Positions 1 to 5,722 of a stretch of DNA of 5,777 nt are shown one piece after another. The notes beneath the pieces were generated by a model that did not search any database, was not told the origin of the DNA, and saw nothing but the letters and a program-made list of their open reading frames with translations. The stretch comes from an uncultured Eubacteriales bacterium. Its GTDB lineage: Bacteria; Bacillota; Clostridia; Oscillospirales; CAG-272. A program made the position numbers and the translations under genes. Positions within the stretch are counted from its first letter, which is position 1, and each line of letters begins with the position of its first letter. The stretch covers positions 1 through 5,777 of the forward strand of contig CAKTAA010000129.1 in assembly GCA_934526185.1 (NCBI GenBank), written 5' to 3'.

Positions 1-491
1 GGCTGCGAGATGATTTTGCAGGCAACGCATCCGTTTCTGTCCCACCATTCCTGCCATGCGCGGAGTATGTCTTCAACTATGCCTATGGATATGCGGCATT
101 CAAAAGCTTTTTCGATATTTGAGGATTGTTCGGCCTTTTTCAGATCTGCTTTGCGTTTTTCATAGAATGCGTGCTTAGCCATGATAACCGCAAATGAAAA
201 ATCTAGAAAGCTTTCACGCTGTTCTCCTGTCAGCTTTTCAAAAATGGGTCGCCACGGATCAAAATCGTGGAAATCCATGCCGAACACTCTTTGTTGCTTG
301 ATTTTGTATATACGCTCTTTAAAATCGACGTTTGCTATATTGGCCAGAGTCAAAGCAATCTGTCTTGACATAGACAGTGCTTTTCTTTCGGTTTTTGCAG
401 TTTTCTCTAAATGCAGGAGCTGACTTTCAAATTCCATCGATTTCGCTTCTGCAATTTGTTTTAAGGCGGCGCGAGTTTCTGCTCCGTTCAT
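1..491 (-). CDS. Unrecognised charged, probably helical protein, N-terminal part
   Basis: An open frame on the minus strand starts at ATG 491 and runs without a stop for 163 codons to the left edge, so the C-terminus is missing. The start is supported by AAGGGAG about 10 bases upstream (502-508) and by a consensus promoter just beyond. The protein begins MNGAETRAALKQIAEAKSME. Residues 1-50 are rich in Lys, Glu, Ala and Gln and look helical, perhaps coiled coil. The middle has an aromatic and acidic stretch, GMDFHDFDPWRPIF (about residues 70-83), then a hydrophobic helix (SFLDFSFAVIMAKHAFYEKR). The last visible part contains WQEWWDRNGCVACK, with two cysteines two residues apart. There is no signal peptide or membrane segment. 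I do not recognise the family and assign no function. Coding status is well supported by frame length, ribosome site and promoter. Confidence 0.75.
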   Translation of the reverse strand, partial: MNGAETRAALKQIAEAKSMEFESQLLHLEKTAKTERKALSMSRQIALTLANIANVDFKERIYKIKQQRVFGMDFHDFDPWRPIFEKLTGEQRESFLDFSFAVIMAKHAFYEKRKADLKKAEQSSNIEKAFECRISIGIVEDILRAWQEWWDRNGCVACKIISQ

Positions 492-531
492 AAATACAGT
501 CTCCCTTCAATACATTTTAAGCTTATTTATT

Positions 532-559
532 ATTATACTCATCAAAATAGAATTGTCAA
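532..559 (-). promoter_or_regulatory. Consensus sigma-A promoter for the leftmost gene
   Basis: On the minus strand TTGACA (559-554) and TATAAT (537-532) match the housekeeping consensus at every base, with a 16-base spacer. The predicted RNA start is near 525, about 35 bases before the ATG at 491, with the ribosome site in between. The surrounding DNA is very AT-rich. It points away from the plus-strand promoter at 645-673. Confidence 0.85.
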
Positions 560-644
560 TAATAATTTGATAAATATAAAAATAAAATTGTGTGAGGCGT
601 TGTAGGCACGAATCTGAATATTTATAATCAAAAGCGCCGTGTAC

Positions 645-673
645 TTGACAAGATGACGCAAATATTGTATAAT
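645..673 (+). promoter_or_regulatory. Consensus sigma-A promoter for the cytidylate kinase-like gene
   Basis: TTGACA (645-650) and TATAAT (668-673) are perfect hexamers separated by exactly 17 bases, the optimal spacing. The predicted start is near 680, leaving an untranslated leader of about 67 bases before the ATG at 747. No operator-like palindrome overlaps it, so high constitutive expression is a reasonable inference. Confidence 0.9.
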
Positions 674-746
674 ATATCTATAAATTTATAATAAACAGTA
701 AGAACTGCGGGCAGAATATCCAATGAGGAAAGTCGGAGGGATGAAA

Positions 747-1382
747 ATGAAAACAATTATAACCATCGGCAGACAATACGGGAGCGGCGGACATGAAACA
801 GGAGAACTGCTGGCAAAAAAAATGAACATCCCCTTATACGATAAAGAAATAACAAAACAGGCGGCTGCAAAATGCGGAATGTCCGAGGAAGTGCTGGCAA
901 AGGTAGATGAAACGGCAACCAGCAGTTTTTTATATGCGATTTCCACCGGTTCCTATTTGATGCAGAGCCTGTACACCGGCGGCAATTTGGAAATGCCGCT
1001 GAACGACAAGCTGTATCTGGCTCAGACTGAGATCATTCAGCTTGCTGCGAGCGAGGGGCCGTGTATCTTTGTCGGCCGCTGCGCGGACGAGGTGCTGCGG
1101 GAACGGAAAAATGTCGTTCGCGTATTTGTCTATGCCGATATGGCGTTTCGGCGCCGCCGTGTAAGCGAGTATGAAGGCGTATCGGAACAGAAGGCCGAGG
1201 AAATTGTTTCGAAAGCGGATAAAAAACGGTCCTCGTATTACGGTTTTTATACGCATAAAAAATGGGGCGACCGCGAGAATTATGACTTGATGCTGAATCA
1301 CTCAAACATTGATTCGGAAGCGGCTGCCGAAATCATTTTATCGTATATAACAGCAAAGGAGAGGCTGGAAGCAGCCGAATAG
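747..1382 (+). CDS. Cytidylate kinase-like family protein (P-loop)
   Basis: This is a 211-residue cytosolic protein of the cytidylate kinase-like family (Pfam PF13189 type), P-loop proteins that resemble nucleoside monophosphate kinases but mostly lack a proven substrate. The N-terminus MKTIITIGRQYGSGGHE carries the P-loop-like GRQYGSGG (residues 8-15). A second strand and loop, PCIFVGRCAD, lies at about 105-114. An Arg/Lys-rich segment (RRRR at 135-138, KADKKRSSYYG at about 156-166) fits the lid that contacts phosphates. YDLMLNHSNID (about 179-189) is the family's usual C-terminal motif. Start choice: GGAGG at 735-739 lies 7 bases from the ATG at 747. The in-frame ATGs at 723 and 741 have no ribosome site or one too close. 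It is a single-gene unit with its own consensus promoter and a downstream hairpin. The family call is strong; phosphorylation of CMP or another nucleotide is unproven. Confidence 0.9.
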   Translation: MKTIITIGRQYGSGGHETGELLAKKMNIPLYDKEITKQAAAKCGMSEEVLAKVDETATSSFLYAISTGSYLMQSLYTGGNLEMPLNDKLYLAQTEIIQLAASEGPCIFVGRCADEVLRERKNVVRVFVYADMAFRRRRVSEYEGVSEQKAEEIVSKADKKRSSYYGFYTHKKWGDRENYDLMLNHSNIDSEAAAEIILSYITAKERLEAAE

Positions 1383-1397
1383 AATTGGTATACCGTT

Positions 1398-1445
1398 CGC
1401 GAAAGCTTTCCGGCACAGCAGGAAGCTTTCGCGTTATGATTTTCT
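1398..1445 (+). terminator. Probable intrinsic terminator of the kinase-like gene
   Basis: CGCGAAAGCTT (1398-1408) pairs perfectly with AAGCTTTCGCG (1423-1433). CC/GG extends the stem by two pairs after one bulged T, leaving a 9-base loop. It begins 15 bases after the stop codon. The tail TTATGATTTTC is only moderately T-rich, so termination may be partial. Confidence 0.6.
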
Positions 1446-1484
1446 GCGGCGTATGCTTGCCGGACTTCATTCATTTTCGGCGGA

Positions 1485-1504
1485 AGAGCTGCATCTGCAG
1501 CTCT
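1485..1504. repeat. Perfect 9-bp inverted repeat with 2-base spacer
   Basis: AGAGCTGCA (1485-1493) and its exact reverse complement TGCAGCTCT (1496-1504) flank the two bases TC. No T-tract follows, so it is not a standard terminator. It lies between the terminator hairpin at 1398 and the promoter at 1575. It could be a protein-binding site or the remains of a hairpin; its function is unknown. Confidence 0.5.
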
Positions 1505-1574
1505 GATTCAAATGAGAGGCCAGCGGGAGATAACAGCTTTTTGAGCAGTGGAGATAAACTGCGTGCATTTTATC

Positions 1575-1603
1575 TTGACTTTGTGTGCGTTGTGTGGCAT
1601 AAT
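1575..1603 (+). promoter_or_regulatory. Extended -10 promoter of the ThuA-family gene
   Basis: TTGACT (1575-1580) and CATAAT (1598-1603) each match consensus at five of six bases with a 17-base spacer. TGG directly before the -10 box supplies an extended -10 TGn motif. The predicted start is near 1610, giving a leader of about 90 bases before the ATG at 1702. Confidence 0.8.
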
Positions 1604-1701
1604 GTGAATATTATTTGGGGAAGCAATGCTGGAAAGCCCATGCTTGACAGCCTATGCCAAAAGAGAGGTTCCGGTTTCCCCGCGAAAGGAAGGTAACAGA
1701 A

Positions 1702-2439
1702 ATGGCTGAAAAAATTCGTGTTACAATATGGAATGAATACCGTCACGAAAAGACCAATGAAGAAGCAAAAGCGCAGTATCCGAACGGGCTGCACGCCTGT
1801 ATTAAGGAATATCTGGATCAGTACAGCGAGCTGGAGGTTAGACTGGCGGCACTGGACGATCCGGATCAGGGACTTCCGGACGACGTGCTTGAACAGACGG
1901 ATGTTTTGCTCTGGTGGGGGCATATGAGCCATGGCGAGGTGAAGGATGAGCTGGCGGATAAAATCAAAAACCGCGTTTTCCTCGGCGGTATGGGATTTAT
2001 CCCTCTGCACTCCGCACACATGTCAAAGCCCTTTCATAAAATTCTTGGAACCAGCGGATATCTGCTGTGGGGAGACAACCAGGATGAAATTATATGGAAT
2101 CTGAACGCGGCGCACCCGATAGCAGCGGGTATACCGGAACGCATTGACCTTGGCGTGGAGGAGATGTACGGAGAGCCCTTTATGATTCCGCAGCCGGATG
2201 AGCTGGTTTTCGGAAGCTGGTTTGAGCACGGGTATATTTTCAGAAGCGGCTGCTGCTTTTACAGGGGACGCGGAAAGGTTTTCTATTTCCAGCCGGGACA
2301 TGAAACCTGCGCTTCGTTCCACAATGAATATGTGCAGAAGATCATCTACAACGCGATAAAGTGGGCGGCGCCGAACGATTTCGGATCCCCCATGCATAAC
2401 TGCGATTACCGTCCGGCGCTCCGTCCGAACAAAGAGTAA
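1702..2439 (+). CDS. ThuA domain-containing protein
   Basis: This is a 245-residue soluble protein of the ThuA family (Pfam PF06283 type), which has a class I glutamine amidotransferase-like fold. In rhizobia ThuA takes part in catabolism of trehalose and related disaccharides through 3-keto intermediates; the substrate here cannot be read from sequence. Family landmarks in order: VTIWNEYRHEK (7-17), TDVLLWWGHMSHGEV (66-80), LHSAHMSKPFHKILGTSG (102-119), EEMYGEPF (153-160), PDELVFGSWFE (165-175) and GRGKVFYFQPGHET (189-202). This pattern covers the whole domain, so the protein appears complete. Start choice: AGGAAGG at 1687-1693 lies 8 bases before the ATG at 1702 and the family's N-terminus begins there; the in-frame ATG at 1654 lacks a ribosome site. 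It is flanked by its own promoter and a strong terminator, with no sugar transporter or dehydrogenase partner visible nearby. Confidence 0.93.
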   Translation: MAEKIRVTIWNEYRHEKTNEEAKAQYPNGLHACIKEYLDQYSELEVRLAALDDPDQGLPDDVLEQTDVLLWWGHMSHGEVKDELADKIKNRVFLGGMGFIPLHSAHMSKPFHKILGTSGYLLWGDNQDEIIWNLNAAHPIAAGIPERIDLGVEEMYGEPFMIPQPDELVFGSWFEHGYIFRSGCCFYRGRGKVFYFQPGHETCASFHNEYVQKIIYNAIKWAAPNDFGSPMHNCDYRPALRPNKE

Positions 2440-2454
2440 ATAGCGCCGTCAATT

Positions 2455-2474
2455 CTGCAAGTTCGAACTTTCAG
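2455..2474. repeat. Near-perfect 20-bp palindrome after the ThuA-family gene
   Basis: AAGTTCGAACTT (2459-2470) is a perfect 12-bp palindrome, extended by CTG and CAG across one mismatch on each side. It lies 16 bases after the stop codon and before the terminator. It could be chance or a binding site; I see no second copy in the window. Confidence 0.3.
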
Positions 2475-2496
2475 GATCGAAAGAAATGGGTGCTGA

Positions 2497-2538
2497 AATC
2501 CCGCCAATCGTCAACTGACGATTGGCGGGATTGTTTTT
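2497..2538 (+). terminator. Strong intrinsic terminator of the ThuA-family gene
   Basis: AATCCCGCCAATCGTCA (2497-2513) and its exact reverse complement (2516-2532) form a 17-bp perfect stem with two bases between the arms, in practice a four-base loop. The tail GTTTTTG follows at once. On the opposite strand only three T residues follow, so it is expected to act mainly on plus-strand transcripts. Confidence 0.93.
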
Positions 2539-2539
2539 G

Positions 2540-3083
2540 CCGGGACATCCGGATCTTTATCTAAAACAAAAAAATAGGTCATTTAAAAATAAGGCGGTAT
2601 GATGATAAAAAATGTCACGGAAAGAGTCGACCGGCATATGTGCGGACAGCGCGTGCAATCAATGCGAACGTATCGCATTAAGAAAATTCCACTGGAATTT
2701 TAAATTCTGTTTTAATGAATTTCGCACTGATTGCGTGCTGTTTGCTTGTATAAATAATTCGGAGAAAAAAGTTGATAAATTTTAGCACGTATCAAGAGAA
2801 CCGAGAGAAAATGCTGCGCGGGAGGCGTCAAGCTTTGGGAGCTTTCGTCTTTTTATTACTTCAAAACAAAATATTGATTTGTGCCGGCATTGCGGTAACA
2901 CAATACATAAGGTACAGAAGGCTGCAGACAAACTTGATTTTGATTTAAAAACGGGTGTCGCGCCTTTCTTTTTGTTTCTCTGCCTTGGAATAGGCGGCAT
3001 TCTGTGGAAAACCTTGTTTTTAACGCTATTTCGTCGGGACGGAGAAGGCTTCTGTATGTGTCGAACGAACGGTCAAAAGTTGC
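2540..3083. other. Gene-poor region between ThuA-family and GrpB-family genes
   Basis: These roughly 540 bases hold no gene I can support. The left part is AT-rich, and the centre holds the nested palindrome listed separately (2647-2740). Open frames here are short or lack a well-placed ribosome site. The best is a 58-codon TTG-start frame at 2772-2948 with GGAG 7 bases upstream, which I leave as a candidate only. I see no terminator for the GrpB-family gene, whose transcript enters from the right. The region may contain decayed gene fragments. Confidence 0.6.
2647..2740. repeat. Nested imperfect palindrome of about 94 bases
   Basis: The outer arms are CAGCGCGTGCAATCAATGCGAA (2647-2668) and a 20-base right arm (2721-2740). 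They match as reverse complements except for a two-base length difference and a few substitutions. Inside, CATTAA (2676-2681) pairs with TTAATG (2712-2717). At the centre AAAATTCC (2683-2690) pairs perfectly with GGAATTTT (2694-2701) around the loop ACT. Weaker complementarity continues outward to roughly 2634 and 2752. Such architecture fits a small non-autonomous palindromic repeat or a structured RNA. It has no T-tract and no clear target-site duplication. Confidence 0.6.
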
Positions 3084-3647
3084 TCAATACCTGTTTTTGT
3101 ACTGCTGCCTGGCTCTGTTCGTATAATTTGTTATAAATTGCCCCTTGGCCTCGGTGTAAGCATCCCGGTTATGTTCAAATTTTTTACAAAGACGGAGCTT
3201 TAAATTTTCATACTCCTTTGCCAGAGGTGGATTGTCGTTCATGAAATCACGGAAATTCAGCTCATCGTTGTCGCCGGTACGGCGCAGATGAAGATGATAG
3301 ACTTTTTCAGCGAAACCGTTTTCCGTATACCCCATGTTGAAAGAAATACGATTTTTGCTCTCCGCCATACAGAAATATCCGTTTTGCAGTAAAATTTCCT
3401 TAACTTCTCCCATGCAGGCATTACCGGGAATTTCCATAAGAATATCTACAATCGGCTTTGCCCATATTGTTTTAATAGCTGTGCTTCCTATATGGTTAAT
3501 TTTGACATTTATTTGTCTAAGAATAGCATAGAGCCGCCGCTCCTCTTCCCGATACCAGACAGCCAATTGTGAGCGGTGCTTAGTTAAAAATATAGGAAAC
3601 AATTCCCATAACTCATCAAGACTCATTTCTGACAGGGATTTTTTCAT
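3084..3647 (-). CDS. GrpB family protein (nucleotidyltransferase fold)
   Basis: This is a 187-residue cytosolic protein of the GrpB family (Pfam PF04229 type), which has a minimal nucleotidyltransferase fold and whose members lack an established substrate; in some bacteria the domain is fused to dephospho-CoA kinase. After an N-terminal helix (SLDELWELFPIFLTKH, 9-24) comes INHIGSTAIKT (50-60) with the GS motif, then AKPIVDILME (63-72) with the candidate metal-binding Asp68. YHLHL (117-121) and NFRDFMNDNPPLAKEYENLK (131-150) are the usual C-terminal landmarks. Length is typical, so it appears intact. Start choice: AAAGGAGA (3662-3655) lies 7 bases before the ATG at 3647; the upstream in-frame ATG at 3731 has no ribosome site. 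It lies downstream of the XRE gene on the same strand, but a terminator separates them. I see no convincing promoter between 3648 and 3770. Confidence 0.9.
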   Translation of the reverse strand: MKKSLSEMSLDELWELFPIFLTKHRSQLAVWYREEERRLYAILRQINVKINHIGSTAIKTIWAKPIVDILMEIPGNACMGEVKEILLQNGYFCMAESKNRISFNMGYTENGFAEKVYHLHLRRTGDNDELNFRDFMNDNPPLAKEYENLKLRLCKKFEHNRDAYTEAKGQFITNYTNRARQQYKNRY

Positions 3648-3770
3648 TCTTGAATCTCCTTTGCTGAAACATTCCCTACCTGATAGATATGGAACTTTTT
3701 TCTGACGGAACGCATGAGAAAGGGTAAGCATTTCACGTTGAGAATCTTAAGGGGCAACGACATCGGAGTG

Positions 3771-3803
3771 AAAAATGGCATGCACCGGTAGGCGGCGCAC
3801 GCC
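3771..3803 (-). terminator. Intrinsic terminator of the XRE regulator gene
   Basis: Read on the minus strand, GGCGTGCGCCG (3803-3793) pairs along all 11 positions with CGGTGCATGCC (3787-3777), using two G-U wobbles, around a 5-base loop CCTAC. ATTTTTC follows directly. It begins 30 bases after the XRE stop codon. On the plus strand the wobbles become A-C mismatches and there is no T-tract, so it should act in one direction only. It implies the GrpB-family gene needs its own promoter or relies on read-through. Confidence 0.8.
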
Positions 3804-3833
3804 GAAAGCTGAAGAGCGAAACCACGAGACAGA

Positions 3834-4163
3834 TCAACGATTGCGGAGCGCTTCAATAATTTTAACTGCTTCCTGAACCTCCTCGACCGTAGCGTCCTTG
3901 GCAAGACTGAAAAGCATTCTCATATCCGATCTTTCTTTTAACAGTGCGAGATATTCGGTCAGTTCATCAGTCTCCTGACATAAGAGGCGGTCTGCGGAAA
4001 CTTCAAGAACAGAGGATATAGAAGCTATCATATCTGGTGTAGGAGAGGTTCTGCCATATTCCCAAGCCGCAATGGTTTGCTGGGAAACATTCAGACGGCC
4101 GGCAAGCTCCTTCTGCGTATATTTTCTAAGCTTACGATAGTGCTTCAGTTGTTTTCCAAACAT
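3834..4163 (-). CDS. XRE-family helix-turn-helix transcriptional regulator
   Basis: This is a 109-residue DNA-binding protein. Residues 1-62 form an HTH_3 (Cro/C1-type) domain: FGKQLKHYRKLRKYTQKELA, then the helix-turn-helix at about 17-37 (QKELAGRLNVSQQTIAAWEYG), with the typical AAWEYGRTSPTPDM and LEVSADRLL after it. The C-terminal 45 residues (LALLKERSDMRMLFSLAKDA to KIIEAL) are an acidic helical tail seen in many Firmicutes members, probably for dimerisation. Start choice: AGGAG (4175-4171) lies 7 bases before the ATG at 4163. The frame remains open upstream to 4391, but that part would run through the promoter and has no ribosome site. A palindrome at 4178-4200 borders the ribosome site and could be its operator. 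It may regulate itself or the divergent amidase gene; this is inference. It has its own promoter and terminator. Confidence 0.93.
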   Translation of the reverse strand: MFGKQLKHYRKLRKYTQKELAGRLNVSQQTIAAWEYGRTSPTPDMIASISSVLEVSADRLLCQETDELTEYLALLKERSDMRMLFSLAKDATVEEVQEAVKIIEALRNR

Positions 4164-4177
4164 GGTTCGGCTCCTGT

Positions 4178-4200
4178 TTTTACTGAATTTAACAGTAAAA
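4178..4200. promoter_or_regulatory. 23-bp palindrome in the XRE leader, candidate operator
   Basis: TTTTACTG (4178-4185) and its exact reverse complement CAGTAAAA (4193-4200) flank a 7-base AT spacer. It sits immediately upstream of the XRE ribosome site (4171-4175) and over 100 bases downstream of the predicted promoter. Dyads of this size are typical of dimeric XRE repressors. Alternatively it forms a weak hairpin in the leader RNA beside the ribosome site. Confidence 0.5.
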
Positions 4201-4322
4201 TCCTTTCTAAAAACTGCTGCATGCAATGAGGCATATGCTGAATATTCGGCATTGGAAGGTATGGAATCGCTCGGCGCAGCGGAAGAACAGAATGCCAAAT
4301 ATAAATTTAATGATCTAATGAT

Positions 4323-4351
4323 ATTATACAACGTTTTTTTGTAAAAAGCAA
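4323..4351 (-). promoter_or_regulatory. Promoter of the XRE regulator gene
   Basis: On the minus strand TATAAT (4328-4323) is a perfect -10 box. TTGCTT (4351-4346), with the key TTG intact, is 17 bases upstream. The predicted start is near 4316, leaving an unusually long leader of about 150 bases before the ATG at 4163. Confidence 0.65.
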
Positions 4352-4356
4352 GCGAT

Positions 4357-4426
4357 TTGCAAAAAATCGGCAAAATCCTATAGAAAAACACAGATAGTTC
4401 ATAAATCGCTGATATACTTTTATATA
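4357..4426 (+). promoter_or_regulatory. Weak candidate promoters for the amidase gene
   Basis: Two poor matches are visible: TTGCAA (4357-4362) with TATAGA (4379-4384) at 16 bases, and TTCATA (4398-4403) with TATATA (4421-4426) at 17 bases. TATACT at 4413-4418 is a good -10 box but has no -35 partner. None is convincing, so the gene may depend on an activator or an alternative sigma factor. Confidence 0.3.
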
Positions 4427-4484
4427 CAGAGCAAACGAAAAACCTTTAGAACGCTATGAATGGGTAACAGGAGTGAGATAACGT

Positions 4485-5309
4485 ATGTACAAAGGTCTGA
4501 GAGAACAAAAGCAGAGAAGACTTTTTTTGATATTGTTGGCAGTAATTGTAATTTCTGTAAGTCTGTCGGCTGCAGGCATATCTATGCTGATACGTGGACA
4601 GGAAACTTCGTCAAATGGCGGAGGAGCGGATGATGGAAACGAAACGGAGCCGCTGAAAAGTGCGGAAAATTCCGGACATAAGGTGCTGACCTATACGGAT
4701 GTATGGGTAGTTTGCTTGGATCCCGGACATGGATTTGACGATACGGGAACGGAATCGGGTTATCTGCCGTCGGATACAAAGGAGGCGGACATCACACTTG
4801 ATGTTGCTCTGAAAGTACGGGAGCATCTTCGGGCTGCGGGAATCGAGGTACTGATGACGCACGATACGAACGAAATCCCCGCAGGAGCAGAGCTGGACGC
4901 GGACGGCAAGTATTTGATGGATCCCATGGAAAGAGCTGCATACGCCAACGGCCATGATATTGATCTTTATGTATCAATACATTGCGATTCCTATGAGGCG
5001 AACGAAACGGTCAGCGGTATGCGTACCTATTATCATTTGAACGGCGAGCGCGACGAGGCGACGGAGAAGCTTGCGGCCTGTATTGCGGAAAAGTTTGAGG
5101 CGGCTGTCGGTGGAAAAAGCCCTGTTTTGAAGAGTATGTCAGCGGAGGACGCCTATTATGTCATAAAGCATATTGACGTGCCGTCCGTGCTGACAGAACT
5201 TGGATTTGTTACAAACAGAGAGGATGCGGAGAATCTGCTTTCAGATGCATGGCGGAAGGAGGCTGCGCGCGGGATTGCAGACGGAATATTTTCTTATATA
5301 AGGGGATAA
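4485..5309 (+). CDS. N-acetylmuramoyl-L-alanine amidase (Amidase_3), membrane-anchored
   Basis: This is a 274-residue zinc amidase that cleaves the bond between N-acetylmuramic acid and L-alanine in peptidoglycan. Residues 1-12 are positively charged and 13-36 are a hydrophobic segment (LFLILLAVIVISVSLSAAGI), so the enzyme is exported and probably stays anchored outside the membrane. A Gly/Asp/Glu-rich linker (about 40-68) leads to the Amidase_3 domain (about 74-272, Pfam PF01520 type). The zinc ligands are His82 in LDPGHG (78-83), Glu100 in KEADITLDVA and His166 in SIHCDS (164-169); the catalytic Glu238 lies in LTELGFVTN (236-244). All are present, so it should be active. Single-anchor enzymes of this kind include the spore-cortex amidase CwlD, but nothing here proves a sporulation role. 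AGGAG (4469-4473) is 11 bases from the ATG, slightly long. No terminator is evident downstream. Confidence 0.95.
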   Translation: MYKGLREQKQRRLFLILLAVIVISVSLSAAGISMLIRGQETSSNGGGADDGNETEPLKSAENSGHKVLTYTDVWVVCLDPGHGFDDTGTESGYLPSDTKEADITLDVALKVREHLRAAGIEVLMTHDTNEIPAGAELDADGKYLMDPMERAAYANGHDIDLYVSIHCDSYEANETVSGMRTYYHLNGERDEATEKLAACIAEKFEAAVGGKSPVLKSMSAEDAYYVIKHIDVPSVLTELGFVTNREDAENLLSDAWRKEAARGIADGIFSYIRG

Positions 5310-5678
5310 AGGAAAAACTTGAAATCACACAATTTGCTGCAAAGGCGCTCAGCGATAATAATGAAAAAAAGATATGCCTGTACTTTTGCGAGTGCCTGAT
5401 TATTCTCTATCGTTTGCCAAGGAAAGACCATTTTAGAAAATTTAATAACTTGAGGAGGATGAAGTTCACGTCTGAAATCTCCATCAAAACATTTATTCGT
5501 ACATACCTGATGGGGAATCTGCCGAGATAGTCCATTGATTAAAAAAACAAGGGGCATAAAATAGGCTTTTAAGTAATTAACTCTGACATTTTGTGTTTAC
5601 TGCCTTGCGCCGAAAATTCAAGTTCAGATAGAAAAAGATGTTGAAAAAAAGGGTTTTAGACACATAACAAGGCCGCGG
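5310..5678. other. Intergenic region after the amidase gene, no supported gene
   Basis: These roughly 370 AT-rich bases contain no gene or terminator I can support. On the plus strand the only AGGAGG (5454-5459) touches an ATG directly, with a 23-codon frame, and no start lies at a useful distance. On the minus strand a frame of 87 codons (5557-5294) is open but lacks a ribosome site and runs into the amidase 3' end. It could be a decayed gene remnant. Confidence 0.6.
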
Positions 5679-5718
5679 AAAAAGCAAAAAACAAAAAAAG
5701 TGAAAAAAAGCAAAAAAA
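5679..5718 (+). promoter_or_regulatory. A-tract array, likely UP element and curved DNA
   Basis: Five runs of five to seven A residues start at 5679, 5686, 5693, 5703 and 5712, separated by one to three other bases. The last two fall at about -47 and -56 relative to the predicted start of the next promoter, where the RNA polymerase alpha subunit binds UP elements. The 9-10 base phasing of the last three runs also predicts DNA bending. Confidence 0.65.
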
Positions 5719-5722
5719 GTAC

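Noticed and set aside
723..746. Upstream in-frame starts (ATG 723 and ATG 741) for the kinase-like gene
   Set aside because: No ribosome site precedes 723, and GGAGG is only one base from 741. ATG 747 has ideal spacing and matches the family's N-terminus.
1385..1696. Plus-strand open frame of 103 codons between the kinase-like and ThuA-family genes
   Set aside because: It contains the terminator hairpin and the next gene's promoter, has no ribosome site, and its composition is not protein-like.
1654..1701. Longer N-terminus for the ThuA-family protein from ATG 1654
   Set aside because: There is no ribosome site before 1654, and the extension is basic and unlike the family. AGGAAGG precedes ATG 1702.
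2599..2703. 34-codon plus-strand frame after AAGGCGG
   Set aside because: The ribosome-like sequence is only one to four bases from the ATGs, and the frame runs into the palindrome core. Chance is more likely.
2782..3000. Minus-strand 72-codon frame downstream of the GrpB-family gene
   Set aside because: It has no ribosome site or promoter, its composition is biased to Lys, Arg and Cys, and it overlaps other equally weak frames.
2879..3136. Zinc-ribbon or desulfoferrodoxin-like fragment suggested by LCRHCGNTIHKVQ
   Set aside because: Only about a dozen residues look familiar. The rest does not continue either fold, there is no second CxxC, and the only start is a TTG without a ribosome site.
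3133..3760. Shared AGGGGCAA on the minus strand near 3142 and 3749 as a possible direct repeat
   Set aside because: Only eight bases match and the flanks diverge, which is expected by chance in this length.
4164..4391. N-terminal extension of the XRE regulator on the minus strand
   Set aside because: It would span the regulator's own -10 box and leader palindrome, has no ribosome site, and the HTH domain begins at the normal place from 4163.
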